A DNA stretch of 64,000 nt, taken from NCBI GenBank assembly GCA_963733945.1, contig CAVTFD010000018.1:62001-126000 (forward strand). Reading direction: 5' to 3'. The notes under the pieces were generated by a model. It had not been told where the DNA came from and made no database searches. It saw nothing but the letters and a program-made list of their open reading frames with translations. The stretch comes from AP-15 sp963733945. GTDB lineage: Bacteria > Pseudomonadota > Alphaproteobacteria > ATCC43930 > CGMCC-115725. The position numbers and the translations under genes are program-made. The stretch's first letter is position 1, and every line of letters starts with the position of its first letter. Below are positions 60,279 to 64,000 of this stretch, piece by piece.

Positions 60279-63200
60279 TCAAGGTATAGCGGAAAGGTTG
60301 TTTCCGGTGGTTATCAGGCCGGTTGGGCCAAACGCTAAGAGTGGGTAGGTCGATATGTTCAAGGCCGTCATGTTCAGCAACGCAAAGGTGAAGGTAGAAA
60401 TAAACACCGAACCGACGGCCTCCTGAAACCGGCTGCTGCATACGTGTAGCGACCCAGCGAGGATTAGCGCATTCAACCACGCGGTTTGCGAACTTTCCGG
60501 ACCATCCAACCAACAATGATTGTTGGCGAAGATCACGTGGTCGAGGCTGAAGATTTCCACCGAAGCGAAGCCGGTTACCCCGCTCGCGCGGGTCTCCAAC
60601 TGGCAGATGTTGTTGGTGAAGAGCACGGCGCCGCTGGATGAAATCGACAGCGGGTTGTTGGCGGCCGCAAAGGCGGACTGCGTGCCATTCGCATAGAACT
60701 TTCTGTAGCTGACCTCTGTATCGAGTTCGATGGCAAGGCCGAGATTCAAAATGGCTACGGTGAGCGGGCCCGAACCCGCCGACGGCAGCCGCTGCTGTTG
60801 CTGCTGCTCCTGCTGTGCCTGCTCTTGCTCCAACTCCCGTGGCGCCTGCAATTGCTGCGCCTGCACCTGCTGCGCCTGCACCTGCTGCGCCAGCAACACC
60901 TCCTGGACCACGGAGACCGCCCCTCCGGTGCTGAGGTGGTTGCCGGTGATGGCGAACGGGCCAAAGCCGATGGCTTCGAGCGCGAGCCCGAGGGCAACGC
61001 GGACGACATTGTTTTCGACGCGGAGGGCCGGCAGCCCGGGCTGGTAGAGGGGCGCCAGCAGATTACCCGCCGCCGAGGAGGACGTCCAGGCAGATCCGAC
61101 AGCCGCCTGGTTAAGCCCGGGCGGTGTGACGTACATAAGCATGATGCCGGCGTATATCCCACTGGTCGAAGGTGTGGTCGCGGAGATGGCCGACCAATCG
61201 CGGGTCTCGAGGATCTGATTGCCACTGACGTCAACCAGCTCGCCGTTGAGCACAAAGATGCCGCATACCGGGGCTCCCGGGATGTTGCCAAAGTCGGTAA
61301 CGGTGTTGTCGCGGATTATCAGATTCTGAACGTCGGGAATGCAGATCGCGCCATAGCCAAACAGCGACGAGGGCGTGACAGCATCCTGCAGCGAGCCGGA
61401 GATGGTATTGCCGGTAATGGTGAGGTTTTCGATGCTGATAACCTCGAGGGTCTGGAACAGATTGAAGAAACCTACTGGTCCAATGCCACACAGGCCCATG
61501 TTGCGGATGCGATTGCGCGCGATCTGAATGTTTTGCAGCCCACTCCCGGCGGCGGGTGTGCCTGTAGTTGCTCCGCTGACGCCGCGGGGCGGAAGCCGGA
61601 GGGTGATGTTGTCGGTAGAGGGGTTCGTCGCGAGAACCCCGGTCAGGGCGCCGGTATCGCCCCCGTTAGCATCAAGGAGAACAAAACTCCCGAGCGTGAT
61701 GCCGTTGCGCAATCCGCCTTCGATCTCGTTGTCGTTGACGAAGACATCTTGCGAGCCGCCGGCTATGTGGATGCCGCCATTCGTCCCAGGGGTGGCGCCC
61801 GTGCCGCCAAACCCGCCCGCGGCCGCCGGCAAGCTGGAGGCGAGGTCGGCAACCACGGTGGCAGAAGCCCAGTTGGCTGCGTTGGACGCGTCTTGGAGGC
61901 CGACCCAATTGTGATCGATGTGCAGCTCGGTTCCGCTGGCATAAACCGAAGCCCACTGACTGGCGACATCCTCCATCGCGATGCGGTTGCTGGCGATCTT
62001 CAACAGCGTTACGTCAACCGCGACGATGGCGGGAAGCGTCGAGGCCGTAATCACCAGGTCTTTGATGCCGATGTCGGTGTCGCTGGCCAGACCATCTCCG
62101 ACTGAAACCTGGTCCAGCAGAATGCCGGCCTCGCTGGCGGCTTCGACGGCGAAGGAGCGCAGCTCGACATGCTTCGAGTTGACGACAGTGATGATCGCTG
62201 CCAGTCCGCTGTTGGTGGTGAGAGCGTCTCGGGCGGCCGCTGGGGTGGCGCCCGGTCGCATGGATGGTGAGGCCAGGCGCGTTTGCGAGCCGCAGCCGCG
62301 AATGACGACGTCGTTGAGGCCATTGATCACGACGTACTCGTAATAGCGGCCGGGAAGGATGCAGAGCTCGCCGCCGCTTTTAGGCAGCGAGTTGATCGCC
62401 TGGTTGATCGAGGTGAACTTGCCGAAGCTCTCGACCCCGTCGCCGACCGTGCAGATGCAGCAGCCGCAGTCGCCCTGGTCCGAGCAGGTCCACGGCGTGC
62501 GGCAGTCCGGATAGCTGGCAGGAGAACCGAAGGTGACGACTGAAAGCTTCGTATAATGGTGGTGAATGCCGCGAGGTGGCGCTTTGACGAGTTCCTCCAC
62601 CATGCCGTCGGCGGTGCGCGCGGCAAAGCTCCACAAATCGCCGATATTAAAGGAGCCGCCGGAAGAACTCGTGTCGAAGACGACCGTGATGCCGTCCTCG
62701 AGAACCAGCGTGGTGTCGGAAGCCGGAACAGGGATCGCGCCGCCGGTTGTGCTGAGATCGCACCACGGCTCCAGCTGCGTGCCGTTCAACTTGTAGACCG
62801 TGCCGGACTGGTCCCAGCGGATAATGCGGGTGTGGCGGTGCGGGTCGGTGAGACCGGTGCCCGTGGTGACGGGAAAACTCGGAGGTATGGCGCCGGCCGT
62901 GGTGGGTGTCGTCGGGACCGTTGAGGTAAGCGTGATGGTCCTGGCCGAGACGCTGATGCTGTCGATCTGGCAGAGAATCCCGGGGATGCCCCAAAGCTCG
63001 GTCCAGTCGTCGAGGATCTCGATCCAATCGCCGGGGGAGAAGCCAAGCACCTGATCGCGGCCAAGGCTCATGACCGTCAGCACGCTGGCGGGGTTGCCCG
63101 CGGTATCGGCGCCGCTGGTAATCGCCGTGACGCCGGTGGCGACCGAGGCGTTGTCACGCGACCACTTAAAGGTAGCGGTACCAGCGCCTGGGGTGTCGTT

Positions 63201-63953
63201 GCCCGGCCCACCCTGGTGGATCTCCACGCGATAGAACTGGTTTTCGACGCCGGTGTAGCCGGTGCCCGTTGTCAAGCAGCACGGGCCGGGCGATGGATTG
63301 GGGACGACATCGGTGCTGAGCAGGCCGGCGGACGCGGCTGGATACGCAATCTGGGAGTCGGGCGTGGCGCAGGTGTAGTTACCGGCTGGCATGTATCTGA
63401 CCTGCCACACGGTCTGCAGCCGGCCGGTGGTGTCGACACCGACGGCCTTGTCGATCAGGTCTGCATCTTCGAGAAAAGTGACGGGCCGCGTCCAGACGTC
63501 GAGGTAGAACAGATAGGATGCGGTATCAGTCGGCACGCTCGCGCCGGGAAGGTACGGCTGGTGGGTGAAATCGATCGTGTTCGAGCTGCTCGGCGGCGGC
63601 GGTGATTGCGGCGGCGGTTGCGGTGACCCGGAAAGCTCGGCAAGCGCGGGATCCCACTGCGCATTCGCGTGGTGGCCGTGATTTTCCGCGAGTAAGCCGT
63701 CGACATACATGCGGCCGCAGCCGATGACGACAGTGTTGGGGTTGGACGAGGCGGTGATTTGAAAGGCCGCCGGGGTCGTGGCGGGATAGGCGGCGTGCCC
63801 CATGATGTCGAGGGTGCCGGCCTGGATGCGGCGTGCGATCTCTGCGTGCCACTCGTTCCAGTCCGAGTCCAACTGCACTCGGCCCTGTTCCATCACCACC
63901 CCGGAATAGTTCTTCCAGGGGTCAAAGGTGAACCGGCTATTATCGAAGGCCAC
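60279..63953 (-). CDS. DUF6519 / right-handed beta-helix protein of an eCIS-type locus, 1224 aa
   Basis: It starts GTG at 63953 behind AGGAGAC. The N-terminus MAFDNSRFTFDPWKNYSGVV, MEQGRVQLDSDWNEWHAEIA is the DUF6519 signature, a module common next to contractile injection clusters. Residues about 350-480 include a Cys-rich insertion (DCRTPWTCSDQGDCGCCICT). Then follow about 500 residues of beta-helix with NNG and D/N turns (KHVELRSFAVEAASEAGILL, HVIFANNHCWLDG, NLTITGNTISGSLQDAV, GGFGGTGATPGTNGG). A Gln-rich stretch of QVQAQ repeats interrupts near residue 1030. It has no signal peptide. It may be a structural or receptor-binding component. Confidence 0.8.
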   Translation of the reverse strand: MAFDNSRFTFDPWKNYSGVVMEQGRVQLDSDWNEWHAEIARRIQAGTLDIMGHAAYPATTPAAFQITASSNPNTVVIGCGRMYVDGLLAENHGHHANAQWDPALAELSGSPQPPPQSPPPPSSSNTIDFTHQPYLPGASVPTDTASYLFYLDVWTRPVTFLEDADLIDKAVGVDTTGRLQTVWQVRYMPAGNYTCATPDSQIAYPAASAGLLSTDVVPNPSPGPCCLTTGTGYTGVENQFYRVEIHQGGPGNDTPGAGTATFKWSRDNASVATGVTAITSGADTAGNPASVLTVMSLGRDQVLGFSPGDWIEILDDWTELWGIPGILCQIDSISVSARTITLTSTVPTTPTTAGAIPPSFPVTTGTGLTDPHRHTRIIRWDQSGTVYKLNGTQLEPWCDLSTTGGAIPVPASDTTLVLEDGITVVFDTSSSGGSFNIGDLWSFAARTADGMVEELVKAPPRGIHHHYTKLSVVTFGSPASYPDCRTPWTCSDQGDCGCCICTVGDGVESFGKFTSINQAINSLPKSGGELCILPGRYYEYVVINGLNDVVIRGCGSQTRLASPSMRPGATPAAARDALTTNSGLAAIITVVNSKHVELRSFAVEAASEAGILLDQVSVGDGLASDTDIGIKDLVITASTLPAIVAVDVTLLKIASNRIAMEDVASQWASVYASGTELHIDHNWVGLQDASNAANWASATVVADLASSLPAAAGGFGGTGATPGTNGGIHIAGGSQDVFVNDNEIEGGLRNGITLGSFVLLDANGGDTGALTGVLATNPSTDNITLRLPPRGVSGATTGTPAAGSGLQNIQIARNRIRNMGLCGIGPVGFFNLFQTLEVISIENLTITGNTISGSLQDAVTPSSLFGYGAICIPDVQNLIIRDNTVTDFGNIPGAPVCGIFVLNGELVDVSGNQILETRDWSAISATTPSTSGIYAGIMLMYVTPPGLNQAAVGSAWTSSSAAGNLLAPLYQPGLPALRVENNVVRVALGLALEAIGFGPFAITGNHLSTGGAVSVVQEVLLAQQVQAQQVQAQQLQAPRELEQEQAQQEQQQQQRLPSAGSGPLTVAILNLGLAIELDTEVSYRKFYANGTQSAFAAANNPLSISSSGAVLFTNNICQLETRASGVTGFASVEIFSLDHVIFANNHCWLDGPESSQTAWLNALILAGSLHVCSSRFQEAVGSVFISTFTFALLNMTALNISTYPLLAFGPTGLITTGNNLSAIP
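60851..60892. repeat. 15-bp tandem repeat coding for a Gln-rich tract
   Basis: TGCTGCGCCTGCACC recurs two and a half times in tandem, and on the coding strand gives QVQAQ-QVQAQ-QLQAP. The surrounding DNA is CAG/CTG-rich (QEQAQQEQQQQQ), so the tract is prone to slippage. Confidence 0.8.
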
Positions 63954-64000
63954 GGTAGTCTCCTATGGTTCTCGTTAATTTTGGTAGATCAGGCCAAACT

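Noticed and set aside
1..64000. CRISPR arrays, tRNA or rRNA genes, insertion sequences
   Set aside because: I read the intergenic gaps for regular spaced repeats, cloverleaf arms, GTTCGA-type loops and transposase frames, and found none. A dedicated tool could still find a diverged tRNA.

Overview
The window is a GC-rich chromosomal segment, dense in genes, from a free-living alphaproteobacterium. The best lineage marker is the run pcm – tolC-like – popZ – valS at 24.6-30.2 kb. PopZ is an alphaproteobacterial polar organizer and this gene order is familiar from Rhodospirillales-like genomes. Genus and species cannot be read from the sequence. I saw no rRNA, tRNA, CRISPR array, insertion sequence or phage integrase.

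Layout. 0-10 kb is an accessory and lipid-metabolism region: a truncated winged-helix/TolB-like regulator, secreted proteins, an alpha-methylacyl-CoA racemase with a second 3' remnant of itself, a Phd/VapC toxin-antitoxin pair, a thiolase-like/DUF35 pair, an SDR broken by a 90-bp insertion, a class II aldolase-like protein, a VOC protein and a WYL regulator. 10.1-11.6 kb holds a class III nucleotide cyclase. 11.65-19.3 kb is a cobalamin block led by a cobalamin riboswitch: cobG-cobH-cobI-cobJ forward, cobK reverse, cobL-cobM forward, cbiD reverse. 19.4-24 kb holds an unrecognised 536-aa protein, a Cys-rich thaumatin-like protein and a frameshifted FAD oxidoreductase. 24-38 kb is mostly housekeeping: folK, pcm, tolC-like, popZ, valS, a KamA-type aminomutase coupled to a K+ channel, xthA, a low-GC FkbM methyltransferase, erpA-type, and a homodimeric E1/transketolase. 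38-46.4 kb has YVTN-propeller, enoyl-CoA hydratase, DinB, parallel beta-helix, DHA2 MFS, DUF1800 and DUF1501 genes.

46.8-56.5 kb is a complete-looking exosortase A (XrtA) exopolysaccharide operon: export lipoprotein, chain-length determinant, tyrosine autokinase, outer-membrane barrel, AAA ATPase, DUF3473 deacetylase, FemAB protein, and exosortase fused to an EpsI domain. Most junctions overlap or nearly overlap. No PEP-CTERM substrate is in the window.

56.6-64 kb (reverse strand, visibly lower GC in its toxin part) looks like the accessory edge of an extracellular contractile injection system (eCIS) locus. It has a DUF4157 protein with a CdiA-type C-terminal toxin-like domain, a zinc-ribbon protein directly behind it that could be its immunity protein, a small regulatory-fold protein, and a 1224-aa DUF6519/beta-helix protein. 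This is the most interesting part of the window.

A caution: between 3.5 and 23.2 kb at least five genes (racemase, cobG, cobI, cobM, FAD oxidoreductase) are broken by small frameshifts. Almost all of them look like one-base insertions. The 24-64 kb part shows none. Residual sequencing insertions are at least as likely as true gene decay.
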